Source: Ditylenchus dipsaci (taxonomy: Eukaryota; Nematoda; Chromadorea; Rhabditida; Anguinidae). From it: a stretch of 64,000 nt of DNA. The stretch covers positions 1-64,000 of the forward strand of contig SADC01000449.1 of assembly GCA_004194705.1 (NCBI GenBank), in the 5' to 3' direction. Each line of letters begins with the position of its first letter. The first letter of the stretch is position 1. The notes under the pieces are model-generated. The model saw only the letters and a list, made by a program, of their open reading frames with translations, searched no databases and was not told the origin of the DNA. Positions 11,901-22,276 of this stretch are shown in pieces. The position numbers were made by a program, and so were the translations under genes.

Positions 11901-14900
11901 TTCTTTGGACACCCTGTACATAGGGGACCAACGCAAAAAATGATTAAAAACCACAGGGACCAAGGCTAACTAAAAAAATTTATGTTTGAAAAATGTCTCC
12001 CCACACCTAAAAACGTGTTTCCTACCCGTTTCACAGCATTAAAATTCTTTGGAGCCTCGTTTTCGGATTTCCGGTAGAGTGTACTCCGGCCAATTTCAGA
12101 AAATGTAATAAAAATTAATAGGTCACCATGTTTTTTTTGGTTTTACAACCCATTTGGAGCATGCTATTAGAGACTGGTCTTCCATTAGAACAAATACAGT
12201 TAACTTCTCTTATTACAACGGTAAAAAAAACAACTTACGAATTTCTGCTCGTGTTCAGACCTCTTCTGCAGATGGTCTTTGAAAATTGTCGCCTCTGCGT
12301 GGTCGGAGAAGCTGAGTGCAAAAACACACTGGTCTCCTTCAAACGAATGAAGCGTGGACATGATGGGTAGGTGGTCGCTCGGAAATTCTTTGTACTTAAT
12401 TGCAATTATTCAAAAAAGCTTTTTATTGTAAAAAGACTAACAAAGTCTGACTCCAGAGGGTTCTCCATTGAACACATCAAAAAGGCCTATGGAGTAGCAC
12501 TTCTGGCTGTAGTCTTTCACCTGAACCAAAAAACACGTTCAATTTCGAATTTTTGTACGGTCAAACTAGAATTTTTGAAATTACCGGTGACTTTCTAAAA
12601 TGACGTCATTTTCGGTCATTTTCACAATTTAAGTTTGGGTGTATTCAATTTTGCTCCCTAATTACTGGAAAAGCCCCCTAATCATAAATTGAAAGTTTTT
12701 TTAATTTTCACGTTTATTTTTCAAAAAAAGAATTGAATGTCGTGTAGCCCAGGATCTTAGCTTTCTGACAAGCTATCAAACTCTATTGAATGATCAGGGA
12801 AATGTATAGATTTATGGGTTAGAAATGAAGTACTTTTGTTTTTCTCACATTTTTTCAAACTCCTGAATTTCTACATTCTTCGAATAATTCGGTGGAGTTT
12901 AATAGCTCGATAGAAAGCTGAGATCTTGGGCTACATGATAGTGATTTGTTTTAAAAAATTAATATTATTTAATATTATTAATAGAAAAGAATAATTTAAA
13001 TTAGGGGGCATTTTTCAGTATTAGGGGCAGAATTAAATTATTACCCTTAAAGGGGCATGCCCGTGCGTGTTAAAAAAAGTTAAGGCGGGGGACCACCAAT
13101 TTTTTGAAAACTTCCATTTTTCACTCGTTTGCATCGAATCTAATATTGATGACTCTATACTAATTTAAAACTAGGCGGAAAAATTAAAAATCTGGATGAG
13201 AACGCATGTGAAACTCGATCGAGAAAGTAAATAAGTGCTGGTGGTGCACTACGTTTCACCGTCACTGTTTTCACCGTTCACTATTTTCACGTCACTATTT
13301 TCACCGTCACTATTTTCACCGTCGCCTATTTTCACGTCACCTATTTTCACCGTCACCTATTTTCACCGTCACTATTTTCACCGTCGCCTATTTTCACCGT
13401 CACCTATTTTCACCGTCACCTATTTTCACCGTCACTATTTTCACCGTCACCTAAACACCGTCAGCATTTTAGGACCACTTTTTAGGTCTTAATTTTCGAA
13501 ATTTTCAAATTTTGGTACCAATTGTAGCCCTGAATGTCAGCTACATTTTGTACTACAATTTCTGAAAAAAACGAAAAATTTTAGTTCTAAACTTTAAAAG
13601 ACGCTCACCCTGCGTTCTACCGTGATGAAAAAGTGTGAGATTGAACGCCTTCTAAAGTTTAGTTCTAATTTTTTTTTTATTTTTCAGAATTTGTAGTACC
13701 AAATGTAGCTGACATTCAGGGCTACATTTTGGTACCAAGACTGTTTAAATTTTTAGAAAAATTTAGATCTAAAAAGCAGTCCTAAGTGCTGACGGTTAAT
13801 TAGTGAACGGTGAGAATAGTGACGTGAAAATAGGTGACGGTGAAAATAGTGACGGTGAAATAGTGGAACGGTAAAACAGTGACGGTGAAACGTAGTGCAC
13901 CCGTGCTGGTCCATAAAAACCACTATTTTACCTCTCCTTTTCTCCGTGTCGGGCACGGCATGCCCCTTTAAGTTTATCTTGGTACTCAAGGTAAAAATCC
14001 AAAAATATTAAAAAAAATTAAATTGGGTCTTTACATTGACCGTAAAACCTCGATTTGACGGCACTAATGCCGTTGGTTCACCCTCTTATTTTGCCTTGGT
14101 CCAACCTGTTGTTTTCAGGCTAAGATTAGTCGCGAGATCTGCCAGCGTATATTAGAATATCTTATTTGAGTGCATGCTAGTATACGCCGCCTATCCTGCG
14201 CCTAATCGGATCCTAAAAAACAACAATGGGGTACCAACGCAAAATAAGAGGGGGAACCAACAGCACTAGTGCCGAATTGAAAAATCCCTCAAGTTCGTTC
14301 CCGCTTAGGGTAAAACACTTTTTAACCTCAATTTTCGATTTTTTCGGCAGTTCTGTTTCGGTAGTCTGGTCCCAAATATCGCAAGGATTCCGATTTTGTC
14401 TATTGTTTTTCGATAACCACGGACTTTTTTTTGCTAAAAAAACAAAACCTCCATACAATGTACTCTTTTTGTTATATCGACTTCAGGTTTTTAAAAAAAA
14501 AATACCGTATTCTCTAATTTAACCCTGAATGTTAGCTTCGAATGACATTTGAGTTGTCTGACGTCGAACAAAAAAGATAGACAAAAGCCAAAAGATAAAG
14601 CCAAGTCCGCTTGAACAATTGGTAGTTGAAAATATGTGTAGCCATGGCCAACTTGATCACCATAAATAAATTGATCAACCAAAAAAAATTTTTAAAAATT
14701 GGTTCCGCCCCCCCCCCTTTCCAAAGTACAAAAGGTCCAAAACATTTTGATTTTTGCCCAATCAATTTGTCCCACACTAGAAACACAAAATCCGCGACAT
14801 AAGCACTCACCAACGAAGCAACCCCCACATGCCATTTCCTCCACTGGCCTCCTCCAGCGTTGGGTGCTTCAATTGGGCTGGAACTGAGCAGTTGTGCCAC

Positions 14901-14984
14901 TCCAGCAGCCAACGAGATCCTCTCTGGTCCAAGCATCTCAAACAACTGGTGGTTTTCTGCCTCAGTTAGGAGAGTAGAGCCCAT
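2946..14984 (-). CDS. WASP/N-WASP family actin-nucleation regulator (partial, multi-exon)
   Basis: WASP proteins bind Cdc42 and phosphoinositides and activate the Arp2/3 complex in the cytoplasm. Minus-strand exons recognised: 14811-14984 (ATG at 14984; LLTEAENHQLFEMLG, then WRKWHVGVASL, start of WH1); 12442-12520 (VKDYSQKCYSIGLFDVFNG, WH1); 12239-12394 (YKEFPSDHLP, LHSFEGDQCVFALSFSD, end of WH1); about 9405-9700 (proline-rich, frame uncertain); 4046-4416 (proline-rich, then KKAKKGDKRPKHRKEDI, the basic patch before the GTPase-binding domain); 2946-3048 (TFAHVGSDKMEV ... WLRDLLRAAG, start of GBD). The last two join in phase 0 as DFK|TFAHVG. The WH2 and acidic (VCA) region was not found. One frame break lies in exon 12442-12520 and another near 4350. 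A proline-rich stretch before the GBD is unusual. Introns are filled with mobile elements and two histone-like loci on the other strand. Confidence 0.75.
3143..3758. mobile_element. TA-flanked pogo-type MITE, interrupted
   Basis: It starts TA|CAGTCAAACCCTCG and ends with a degenerate inverse (GTTAACTG|TA). Subterminal arms carry the family block around GTTCGTCCC / GGGAACGAAC. A TTAA-flanked MITE (3276-3506) is inserted in it. Confidence 0.55.
3276..3506. mobile_element. TTAA-flanked (piggyBac-like) MITE
   Basis: TTAA at both ends, termini GAGCCATTGCC and GGCAATGTCCC, and a palindromic interior around CAATGATTAGG / CCTAATCATTG. Same family as 11550-11745, 31230-31469 and 22471-22680. Confidence 0.7.
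3846..3977. repeat. Short foldback with CTAGTATACACCCTTC arms
   Basis: A near-perfect palindrome whose outer arms are CTAGTATACACCCTTC and the inverse. The inner part is GGACAAGGCAAATTTTTT and its inverse. A second, truncated copy lies at 20943-21058. Confidence 0.75.
4803..7236. mobile_element. Foldback element with GTCAGTGTC-array ends holding a histone H4-like locus
   Basis: The left arm (4803-5115) and inverted right arm (6963-7236) are arrays of GACACTGACATTTAAAA-like units. Outer ends are CAGTTTTTCATAATTGACA and the inverse of AGTGTTTCATAATTGACA. GTCGTAG directly follows the right end (7237-7243) and directly precedes the left end (4796-4802), a 7-8 bp target duplication of hAT size. 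The same ends, with a perfect 8 bp duplication, occur at 24731-25807. The 1.85 kb interior is not palindromic and contains the H4-like locus plus about 1.2 kb of unrecognised sequence. Confidence 0.7.
5295..5716 (+). pseudogene. Histone H4-like locus with introns and frame breaks
   Basis: Exon 1 (5295-5356) reads APGSGKGVKGLAK, the H4 tail without a starting ATG. Exon 2 (5411-5596) gives LGLIYEETRSVLKTFL and, after a one-base break, NVIR, then EHAKRKTV. Exon 3 (5648-5716) gives TVMD, VVYA and RQGKT, ending GFGE-stop. Introns of 54 and 51 bp have GT-AG ends. At least four single-base breaks and several unusual residues (VMD for AMD) separate it from a normal 103-residue H4. An AATAAA lies at 5820-5825. 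It is inside the 4803-7236 element and in a WASP intron on the opposite strand. It is probably a pseudogene, with the same caution about assembly indels. Confidence 0.8.
7545..7984. repeat. Foldback element with TTTACCCGTTTTCAAT arms
   Basis: The left arm (TCAATGGGTAAACGGAATTC) is inverted at 7950-7984. Each arm carries a copy of the GTAG-CC..GGCTAC-type core (about 7676 and 7848) described in the findings. The centre resembles that of the foldback at 46771-47030. Confidence 0.7.
8105..8470 (-). CDS. Unidentified open frame, possible exon
   Basis: A 105-codon minus-strand frame contains LIMGDCLKGAVDMPRRLREL and then ATGDYQAIQQDFEESTRIG. Composition is protein-like and the frame is not part of a palindrome, but I recognise no family and see no convincing splice sites. 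It lies in a WASP intron. It could be an exon of that gene, a fragment of a mobile-element gene, or chance. Confidence 0.3.
9705..9912. other. Intronic spacer of the WASP-like gene
   Basis: No feature recognised. It is rich in AAAATTTT and ends where the tRNA-derived foldback begins. Confidence 0.4.
9913..10222. mobile_element. Palindromic tRNA-derived element, copy 1
   Basis: Two inverted tRNA-like halves face each other. The right half, read on the minus strand, has a box A (TGGCGCAGTGCG) and a B-box-like GGTTCGATAACC. The left half keeps GGTTCGATCCC. The centre is the shared GACGCCAGATTCGG / CTGATTCCGAATCTGGCG region. Other copies: 36228-36603, 36688-37050, 43590-43935 and 52137-52499. 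Confidence 0.7.
10704..11348. mobile_element. Foldback with GTCACAGATTCAC-array ends and 9 bp target duplication
   Basis: Arrays of TTTTTTGTCACAGATTCAC (10712-10865) and the inverse (11206-11340) form the arms. Inner arms are near-perfect inverted repeats, with GCCTTGGGGGACCAAGG near the centre. TTTATACAG occurs immediately outside both ends (10695-10703 and 11349-11357), a 9 bp duplication of Mutator/hAT size. The right copy overlaps the CAGTC end of a pogo-type MITE, so the element landed on that end. Confidence 0.8.
11354..11765. mobile_element. Truncated pogo-type MITE with an inserted TTAA MITE (11550-11745)
   Basis: TACAGTCGACTCCCGATAACC starts a pogo-type end. The TTAA-flanked MITE at 11550-11745 has termini GGACCATTGTCG and inverse, with palindromic interior GAATTTCAAATGTTTGAATT. 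Confidence 0.65.
12636..13045. repeat. Foldback with two copies of the shared core motif
   Basis: Left arm from about 12640 (ATTCAATTTTGCTCCCTAAT), inverted right arm at 12990-13045. Core copies GTAGCCCAGGATCTTAGCT at about 12745 and the inverse at about 12911. It lies in the WASP intron upstream of the WH1 exons. Confidence 0.65.
13047..13971. mobile_element. TTAA-flanked element with GGGGCATGCC ends
   Basis: TTAA-AGGGGCATGCCCGTGC at the left and GGCACGGCATGCCCCT-TTAA at the right. A separate array-ended foldback (13243-13902) is nested in it. Confidence 0.65.
13243..13902. mobile_element. Foldback with TTTTCACCGTCA-array ends and 8 bp target duplication
   Basis: Terminal repeats start GGTGCACTACGTTTCACC and continue as arrays of TTTTCACCGTCACCTA (13255-13460) and the inverse (13795-13890). 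GTGCTGGT lies directly outside both ends (13235-13242 and 13903-13910). The core palindrome carries GTAGCCCTGAATGTCAGCTAC near 13524 and its inverse near 13705. Confidence 0.85.
14035..14275. repeat. Foldback with GACGGCACTAATGCCG-type arms
   Basis: GCACTAATGCCGTTGGTTC...CTTATTTTGCCTTGG at the left is mirrored by CAACGCAAAATAAGAGGGGG...CAACAGCACTAGTGCCG at the right. The outer pogo-like sequence continues to about 14520. Confidence 0.55.
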
Positions 14985-15059
14985 GGGTCTGGGGCGTTCT
15001 CGTTTTATTGTGGTGTTGGCGCATGGCACTGCTCACACTCCTGCTCAAGCCTCCATTGC

Positions 15060-15532
15060 CTGATTTGTGAAGAGAGGGGCCTGTTGGGAATGAAGAGCTG
15101 CTGTCTGGTCATTGTAGTGGTTGGGGCAGAGGCTAAGTGCCTGGAAGCGGCACTAACTCCTCCTGCGTGCATTACTACTGCAACACAAAATATTTGAAAA
15201 TTCATCGGTTGATTTAAATAAACTTACTTTTTATATTTTGGACACTTATTCAGGCCTGGTCAAGCCAACAAATATATAAATTATGTATAGAAATAGTTTG
15301 GCCTCCCACAATATTGAAGCCTGAAAAGAAAAATAAATGTGAAATCATGCGAAAATTGGGTTGATCACACTCCAAGAATATGGACAGATTCAGCAAAAGT
15401 TGTCCAATTTGGGTGTATGTAGGGGATTGGAGGGTCAGAAATGTGCACACACTATCTTAGAGAAAAATTCAGACAATATTCTTGATAATAAATGCATATA
15501 GAAACTCTTTTTCGTCAAGCTACAATAGGAAT
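15060..15532. other. 5' flank of the WASP-like gene
   Basis: A minus-strand open frame at 15005-15205 (MHAGGVSAASRHLASAPTTT...) lies upstream of the WH1 start codon in another frame. It may be 5' UTR or a frame-shifted N terminus. Nothing else is recognised before the Mutator-like element at 15533. Confidence 0.35.
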
Positions 15533-17125
15533 GGCTGTAACTAATTTACCCCGCCAAATTACTGATTTACCCGCCAAATTATTTTTTTACCCCGCCAAAT
15601 TTGAATTTTGAGCAAAACACTTGTTTACCCCGCCAAATTACTGATTTACCCCGCCAAATTATTCATTTACCCCGCCAAATTTGAATTTTGAGCAAAATAC
15701 TCGTTTACCCCGCCAAATTACTGATTTACCCCGCCAAATTACTGATTTACCCCGCCAAATTATTTTTTTACCCGCCAAATTTGAATTTTGAGCAAAACAC
15801 TTGTTTACCCCGCCAAATTACTGATTTACCCCGCCAAATTATTCATTTACCCCGCCAAATTTGAATTTTGAGCAAAATACTCGTTTACCCCGCCAAATTA
15901 CTGATTTACCCGCCAAATTATTCATTTTACCCCGTCAAATTTTTACTTTACTTGCGGATGTTTGTATTCTGCCTATGTTGATTTTCATCTTTAATTACTA
16001 GCTTCAGATGAAAGAGGACCTGCTGCTTCTTGAATAAGCAAAAGTTTGCCGAAACGAAAAAAAATTGATTTATGGTTGGCCCAAACTCAATCTGGTGCTA
16101 TGATTCATCTCAAGAAAGACAACATAACGAACAAAAAAAGTTTAGGATGATGCGAACTTGAAGGTTTGGTAATCCCATCGTTGAAGCAAGTGCAAACCAG
16201 AAGTCTACTTTATGCCGAAAGCAAGGATTTACAAGCACTCTGACGCTTGAAGACGTGAAATAGTACTTCGAACAAAACAGTAATACCCGGTAGCTTTCCC
16301 TTCTGTAATATTGTTCGGGCTACTAATTCGGTTTAGTGGATGAGAACAAGTCTTTGCTGTCGCCTTCAATTACGGTCTATCAATGTGCGTGAGAACGGTG
16401 TGGATAGGCTTACTGAGCAGTTCTATCTGGTGATCAACTCGAAGAAACTCCAAAATCGCAAGCAAACTCGCAGGGTGTTCAAGGTGACGGAACGAACAAG
16501 CTTATGACTTTCAACTATCTCTGCTAGTGAGTATTTTTAACGTTGGCTATCAATAGAATTTTTCATAACTTCCTAGGTTGCTGGCTTCTCTGATGCAGAC
16601 AAAACTTTCTTTCCAACTTATGCTGCAATTTCTTCGCATGAGGATACTTGGAGTTACAAGGGCTTTCTGGAGGCTATTTCTCAAGCAAGCAACTACAAAA
16701 CCAGAGCTACTTGTCGCTGATGGGGCAACACAAAATCACTGCTGGTAAACAGGTCAATAGTCAGAAGATAAAATTTAAAGGTATTTTTTAGCTTGCCATC
16801 AAGTGTTTCCAAGTACAAGCGAGGTATGTGCTACGCTCACGTGACAATGGATCTGAACAAGGATTTGCCGAAGGCTAGAATATACCAAGAAGCCTGTAAA
16901 GAGAGGGGTAAATGAATAATTTGGCGGGTAAATCAGTAATTTGGCGGGGTAAATCAGTAATTTGGCGGGGTAAACGAGTATTTTGCTCAAAATTCAAATT
17001 TGGCGGGGTAAATGAATAATTTGGCGGGGTAAATCAGTAATTTGGCGGGGTAAACAAGTATTTTGCTCAAAATTCAAATTTGGCGGGGTAAAAAAATAAT
17101 TTGGCGGGGTAAAACAATTTGAGCC
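15533..17125. mobile_element. Mutator-like element with CCCCGCCAAATTA-array terminal repeats
   Basis: Left (15545-15950) and inverted right (16904-17115) arrays repeat TTTACCCCGCCAAATTACTGA and a longer unit containing TTTGAATTTTGAGCAAAA. Ends are GGCTGTAACTAATTTACC and the inverse of GGCTCAAATTGTTTTACC. The flanks ATAGGAAT and ATAGGAAA match at 7 of 8 bases. A Mutator-type transposase relic lies inside. The GGCTGTAACTAA end is shared with the non-coding element 58806-59595. Confidence 0.75.
16337..16905 (+). pseudogene. Mutator-like (MULE) transposase relic
   Basis: An exon at 16577 onward reads VAGFSDADKTFFPTYAAISS, then WSYKGFLEAISQASN and, after a one-base break, KPELLVADGATQ. This is the MULE-domain pattern FP..A......W..FL ending in an Asp that fits the second DDE residue. 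A next exon (about 16792-16905) reads KYKRGMCYAHVTMDLNKDL, like the C..HV.....K motif that follows in MULE proteins. An upstream exon (about 16337-16515) reads INVRENGVDRLTEQFYLV and VFKVT. It is too short for a whole transposase of about 500-700 residues and is broken, so probably inactive. Confidence 0.65.
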
Positions 17126-17179
17126 ATAGGAAATTAAGTAATAAATAATATAAACAAGGGCCAATACTTTTTTTGGTAG

Positions 17180-18050
17180 TGTCACATTTCATATCGCGAT
17201 ATTTCATTCATTTTCTCTGACTTTTTTAAGACTTTTTGAAAAAAAGTTTTTCACCATCTGATAGCTAAGATTTCAGGCTGCAAAATGGCATTTTTTTTCG
17301 AGCCGGAGTTTGAAAAAAATGTTGGCCTGCGGGCTGGCTTTTCAGTCAAAAAACACATTTTTTTAAACGTCACCACTTAACCAAGCTCTTCACCAAAAAG
17401 CCAGCCCGTAGGCCAACATTTTTCAAACTCCGGCTCAAAAATACCATTTTGCAGCCTGAAATCTTAGCTATCAGGTGGTAAAAAATTTTAATTTAAAAAA
17501 AAAGTCAGAGAAAAGGAATGAAATATCGCGATATTAAATGTGACCCTACCTTTTTTTTGCCGCAAAAAAACCTTTTTGCCGAAAATATACTTGTTTCTGC
17601 CTCAGATTTTACCTTTTTTGCCACATATACTTTTTCGCCGGCAACTTTACGCCAAATTTGCAAATAAGGTAAAGCATCGTATCCAATGCGTGAGAGAAAT
17701 CTCTTGTTTTTAAACGCGGAAAAACTGCAAATCTTTTTTCTTCATACCGTATTTCTCTAATAAGCCGCCCCCCTAGGAGATGATTGAAAATAAGCCGCCC
17801 GGGCGGCCTATTAGAGGAAATACGGTAAGTGTCGTTTTGTAGCTAAGATTGAAAGCTACACGGTGATATTTTTTCAGCCCAAATCTATGAAAAAAGCTTT
17901 GGTAAAAATGCGTTTACTCTCACTCTGCCTTTCAGTCATTAAAATGAAAGGCAGAGAGTGAGTAAACGAATTTTTATCAAAGTTTTTTTTTCAGAGATTT
18001 GTGGCTGAAAAATACCGCCGTGTAGCTCTGATCTTAGCTAGAAAATGACA
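17180..18050. repeat. Three adjacent foldbacks
   Basis: 17186-17545 has AAATATCGCGATATT arms with GATAGCTAAGATTTCAGG core copies at about 17260 and 17455. 17745-17827 is a tiny element with ACCGTATTTCTCTAATAAG ends and TA flanks. 17832-18050 has GTGTCNTTTT arms with GTAGCTAAGATTGAAAGC and the inverse, and a centre of TCTGCCTTTCA..TGAAAGGCAGA. Confidence 0.75.
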
Positions 18051-18133
18051 CCAATAGGATAAAAATTTTATGAACAAAAAAATTTGCAGCCCTTCAGCGT
18101 TAAGAAACAACATTTCCTCTCATTCATTGGATA

Positions 18134-18282
18134 CAGTCAAACCTGGATACAAAGCCATAAAGGACCGACCCTAGGGTGGTGTTATGTCGAGGGATCACTT
18201 GACTTAATTTTAGTCAAAGCTTATCAACCGATCCATTTTCAAGTGTGTTATATCAGAGTGGTGTTGTATCCAGGTTCGACTG
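18134..18282. mobile_element. Pogo-type MITE, TA-flanked
   Basis: TA|CAGTCAAACCTGGATACA ... TGTATCCAGGTTCGACTG|TA. Confidence 0.8.
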
Positions 18283-18387
18283 TACGAGGCTTTGCCCTTC
18301 ACTTTGTCTCCAAATCGGAAAGTCAAAATTAAGTAAAAAATTCCAAAAAACGAGTCTCCCTCCACCTAAACAGGCTCTAAAATGGGT

Positions 18388-19012
18388 TTTGCGTAATTAG
18401 TGCGCCACTGACAAGGTGATATTGAAGTGTCCAGGTACTAAGGCTCAAGTGATGGTACTTAGATAGGGTACCTGATTTCACCCAGTGGTTTGGGTTTTTC
18501 ACACCTTTTGGCTAAATCTAAAATTTTCAGGTTGTAAAAGAGGTATACCCTTCCAGGGTGGATACAAGTAGTTTTCCTACTCATCCTGAGGTTAATTAAT
18601 CCCTAGAAAATTTTTTTACTGGCATAAATAGAAAAAAACAGTCTGCACCCACCGGATTTGAACCTGTAACCTCGGAGATTTAGAGGATGAATTTAGCGGA
18701 GGATGAATTCATTGCTGGATATACTTACCGGATGAATTTACAGAGGATGAAATTGTTCAAGGATGAACTTATCGAAGATGAATCCATGGCACTAGTAAAG
18801 AATCCTTTTCAAAATATGCCTTGGTTCCCCTGTTGTTTTTTGTGAATGCACAAGCTGTTTTTCACAAAAACAACAGGGGGACCAAGCTGTTTTTCATAAA
18901 AAAAACAACAGGGGGGACCAAGGCATATTTTGGACAAGGATTCTTTACTAGTGCCTGAATCCATCTACAGCCATTCTGGCGCTATAATTAACGGCGCACT
19001 AATTACGCATAA
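18388..19012. repeat. Foldback with GCGTAATTAGTGCGCC ends
   Basis: The ends GCGTAATTAGTGCGCC and GGCGCACTAATTACGC are inverted. Inside are a GGATGAATTTA array and a smaller foldback (about 18785-18955) built on CCTTGGTTCCCCTGTTGTTTT-like arms. Confidence 0.7.
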
Positions 19013-20942
19013 CCCTAAAATGCACGAAAAATTGCGTTACCTGTTATTTAGACGAATTGGTCAAGCTAAGGTGGTCAGACTCGGATCCCTGAAGAATTTT
19101 GTATAAAAAAGTTGAAAATAGTTGACCCACGTTCCACAAACCATATACCATGAACGCCGATTTTAATTTAAAGTTTTTCTAACATTTTGTTTTTTAGATG
19201 CAGAAGTGAAAAATGTGCAGCAATCATTTCAAATAGTAAATTCAAGCAGTCAAACGGCAATAAATCCCTCCTTCAAAAAAAGGATAGCCTTGAAATTAAG
19301 CCTAGTGCTAATAATCTTCCAGCAATAGGACACTAGACAAGGCCTAAAAGCAAACTTGGCCATGTCAAATATTCTACTATTCCTTTCACTTCAATCCAAC
19401 ACCAAGAAGCAAGACAAATATATGTATAAAAAGAGGACAAGCAACAGAAAAAAGGCCGAGAAGCTATGGTGAATAAGCAAAAAAATATCTTTCTCTTCAA
19501 CAGCTTTTGCAGATGCTCAAAACCACAAATGTCTCCAACCAAGCAAAAAATATGTGGGTGGTTGTTTGACCGTTTTTGGTGCTATCTTTTGAATTCGCGC
19601 TTTTTTTAATTTTGACTTTTATAAATTAGGATATACTTTTGAGACTACTCCAGCCATAATGGATCGCCCGTTCGACCGGGCCCGTCTCGTCTCCGTCCGG
19701 ACGGTCTAGCAATTGGCCCAACAAATGTGGACGGTCTTTTTTCTAGAACATAAACTAGCATGTTTTAATGCCGAAAAGACAGCGACCGTCCATGCCCATC
19801 CACTTTTTCAATCAAACGGACGCCGCCGTCCTAAAAATTGTCATTTTCGAAAAAACATTTTTTTCGGACAATGGCGGCCGGTCCACTACCAAAATAGACG
19901 AACAGGGACGGTCGATCTGTTTTTTACATTAGAACAAGGTATTCATCTTCTAAAAAATAGACCGTCCAGATTTGATCGGCCAGTTGTTAGACCGCACGGA
20001 CGGGACGGGCGCCTTACTATGACTCCAACGTGTGCTGGCCTAATTGAGCGTAAAGCTCCACCTATATAAAAAAAGAAAAAATTTATCAAACAGCCAAAAA
20101 AATTAAAACTGTAAAGGCGCGAATTCAAACAAAATGTCACAAAATTAGCTAATTGCCCCTAGGCCAAAAAATATACTTTGTTGCTGGGAAAAAGTTTTAT
20201 TCTCAAAAAAAACAATGACACCAAGAAGAGGAAAAAACACGTGCTCCAGCATCCGCCTGGTCCATCCACCCACATATCAATTAATCCAACCAGCCAGTAA
20301 TTGATCTATCCTGCAGATAAATATACATGTGTGCAATAATCCTTTTAATATGATCGGAAGAGGGGGATCCAGGAGTAAGCTAAACACACAGATACACACG
20401 CACACAGCATATTTCGCCCAAGCACACACACGCGTTGCTGCTTAAGTGACCAGACAGGGAAGAGCACTAGCACGACTGCAATAAGTGATTGGTTTGCGCT
20501 CCTGCTATACATGGGAACAGCAGGGGGTAGTGGGTGGACGTAAAAGGGGAGAAAGCTGGATTGAGCGAACTATTTAGAGGCGAAGAAAAACGGGAAATCA
20601 AGCCATCACTGTCTAAATGACTGACTAAACTGGCAGTGATGTGTTGTTGTGGAGAGAAGAGATGAGTAGTCACTATACTTCCTCTTTTTCATCCTTTTCT
20701 TTACACAAGTTCAGCCACAGGAACGCCAAAAAAGCATGGTCGATAGAGAGAAAGCGGTAATTCAAAGATAATAAGTGGAAGCGAGATCCAAATTAAGACT
20801 CGTGCTGCCAGAGCTTAAAAAACTACAAAGGCTGTGACGAGGTCAGCTACAGAAAATTCCACGAGCACACCCCGCCAATGTTAAGCTCAATTACTAACAA
20901 ATTAAAACAGTGGAGACTCCAACAGCAAAAAATTGGGCTAAA
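19013..20942. other. Region without recognised genes
   Basis: A plus-strand stretch at about 19199-19336 after a TTTTTAG acceptor reads AEVKNVQQSFQIVNSSSQTA and could be a terminal exon, but no family is recognised. Around 19660-20060 is a palindrome rich in CGGACGG / CCGTCC. A CACACA-rich stretch lies near 20385-20435. Confidence 0.35.
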
Positions 20943-21515
20943 TTCTAGTATACACCCTTCACTCAAGTCTGGTATACACCCTTCAGTCAAATTAGCTTGG
21001 GGGACCAAGGCAATTTTTTTTAAATTAAAAATTTAAAAAAAATACTAGAACTGCTCCAAAATTGTTCCCGTCTAGCGCCTAAGGCCTCAAACACAATGAG
21101 GAGTCTGTTGCGGATGCTAAATCAGATTTGTCGCACGAAATGACCATAACTTTTTTTTCAATTTTTTAAAATTATTCTGTTATTACCATTTTGTAGCTAA
21201 GATTCAGAGCTACTAGATGAGCATTTTATAAAGTAGATGTCTTTTTGAAAAATTGAGATAAAAATGAAAGACTCCGCCCAAGACTCCTGACTAGAATTTG
21301 AGTCAGGAGTCTTGGGCGGAGTCTTTCATTTTTATCTCAATTTTTCAAAAGACATCTACTTTATAAAATGCTCATCTAGTAGCTCTGAATCTTAGCTACA
21401 AAATGGTAACAACTGAATAATTTTTGAAAAATTGAAAAAAAAGTTATGTCCATTTCCGTGCGACAAATCTGATTTAGCATCCGCAAACAGACTCCTCATT
21501 GTGTTTGAGGCCTAA
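20943..21515. repeat. Truncated CTAGTATACACC foldback and a complete AATGAGGAGTCTGTT foldback
   Basis: 20943-21058 matches the element at 3846-3977 but lacks much of its right arm. 21072-21515 is an almost perfect palindrome (CCTAAGGCCTCAAACACAAT outer arms, core GTAGCTAAGATTCAGAGCTA at 21193 and inverse at 21378). A copy of the second family is split by the pogo relic at 53665-55070. Confidence 0.8.
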
Positions 21516-22276
21516 CACCTGTTTTGCCTCAATTTTCGAAGTTTTTGTCTATTTAGTTTTGACAGTCTGGTCCCAAATTCATAATGATTCCTGTATTTAA
21601 CTGCATTAACGGACCCCATTTTCACAAAAGAGGTTATTGATATCGAAGTTTTGCTATTTTAGAAAAAAGTTTTAGGCTTCCGAAAACGATTAGAAAACTC
21701 GGAATCCTTTCGTCATTTAGGATTAGACCGTCAAACGGAATTCGCGAAATACATCGAAAATTGAGGTAGAAAAGTATCGGACCCTGGACTCGACTGCGTC
21801 AATCAATTCATTAATTTAAAAATGGCCAGCAAAAGCAGACAGTATCCCCCAAAAAACCCCTTTCAAAGAGTATTTTTTTCACTGAGCTAACTTCTTTCGT
21901 TTTTCGCTAAGCCTAAGGCCTAAGCCTAATCCTAAATTAGCGCGCTACACATTGCAAAAAAGAAGACTTAAAAAAATCAAAGAACCCAAATAGTACGCTT
22001 AAAGAAAATACTCTTTGAAGGGGGGTTTTCGGGCGTTTTTGCGGCAAATGCAGTATCGCGACAAGCTTTACCACTGCCTTTGTTGAAATCCGGCTCTTTG
22101 CCAAGTTCTGAATTCACGGGGTTGGTGACACATATAAAATGCAAGAACAATGTACTACACCCAAACCGAAACTTTATTTTATGAAAGGCAATTCGCTTGT
22201 ACCAACAATACAGTCAAGCTTACACGATAGTCACTTAGAAAATATAAATTATTAACAGCAATAACCGAGACTCTCT

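Noticed and set aside
13235..13492. Plus-strand open frame FTVTYFHRHYFHR repeats
   Set aside because: It is the translated TTTTCACCGTCA array of a foldback element.
15545..15950. Regularly spaced repeats that resemble a CRISPR array
   Set aside because: The repeat units are contiguous with no unique spacers, the inverse array closes the element at 17.1 kb, and the DNA is eukaryotic.
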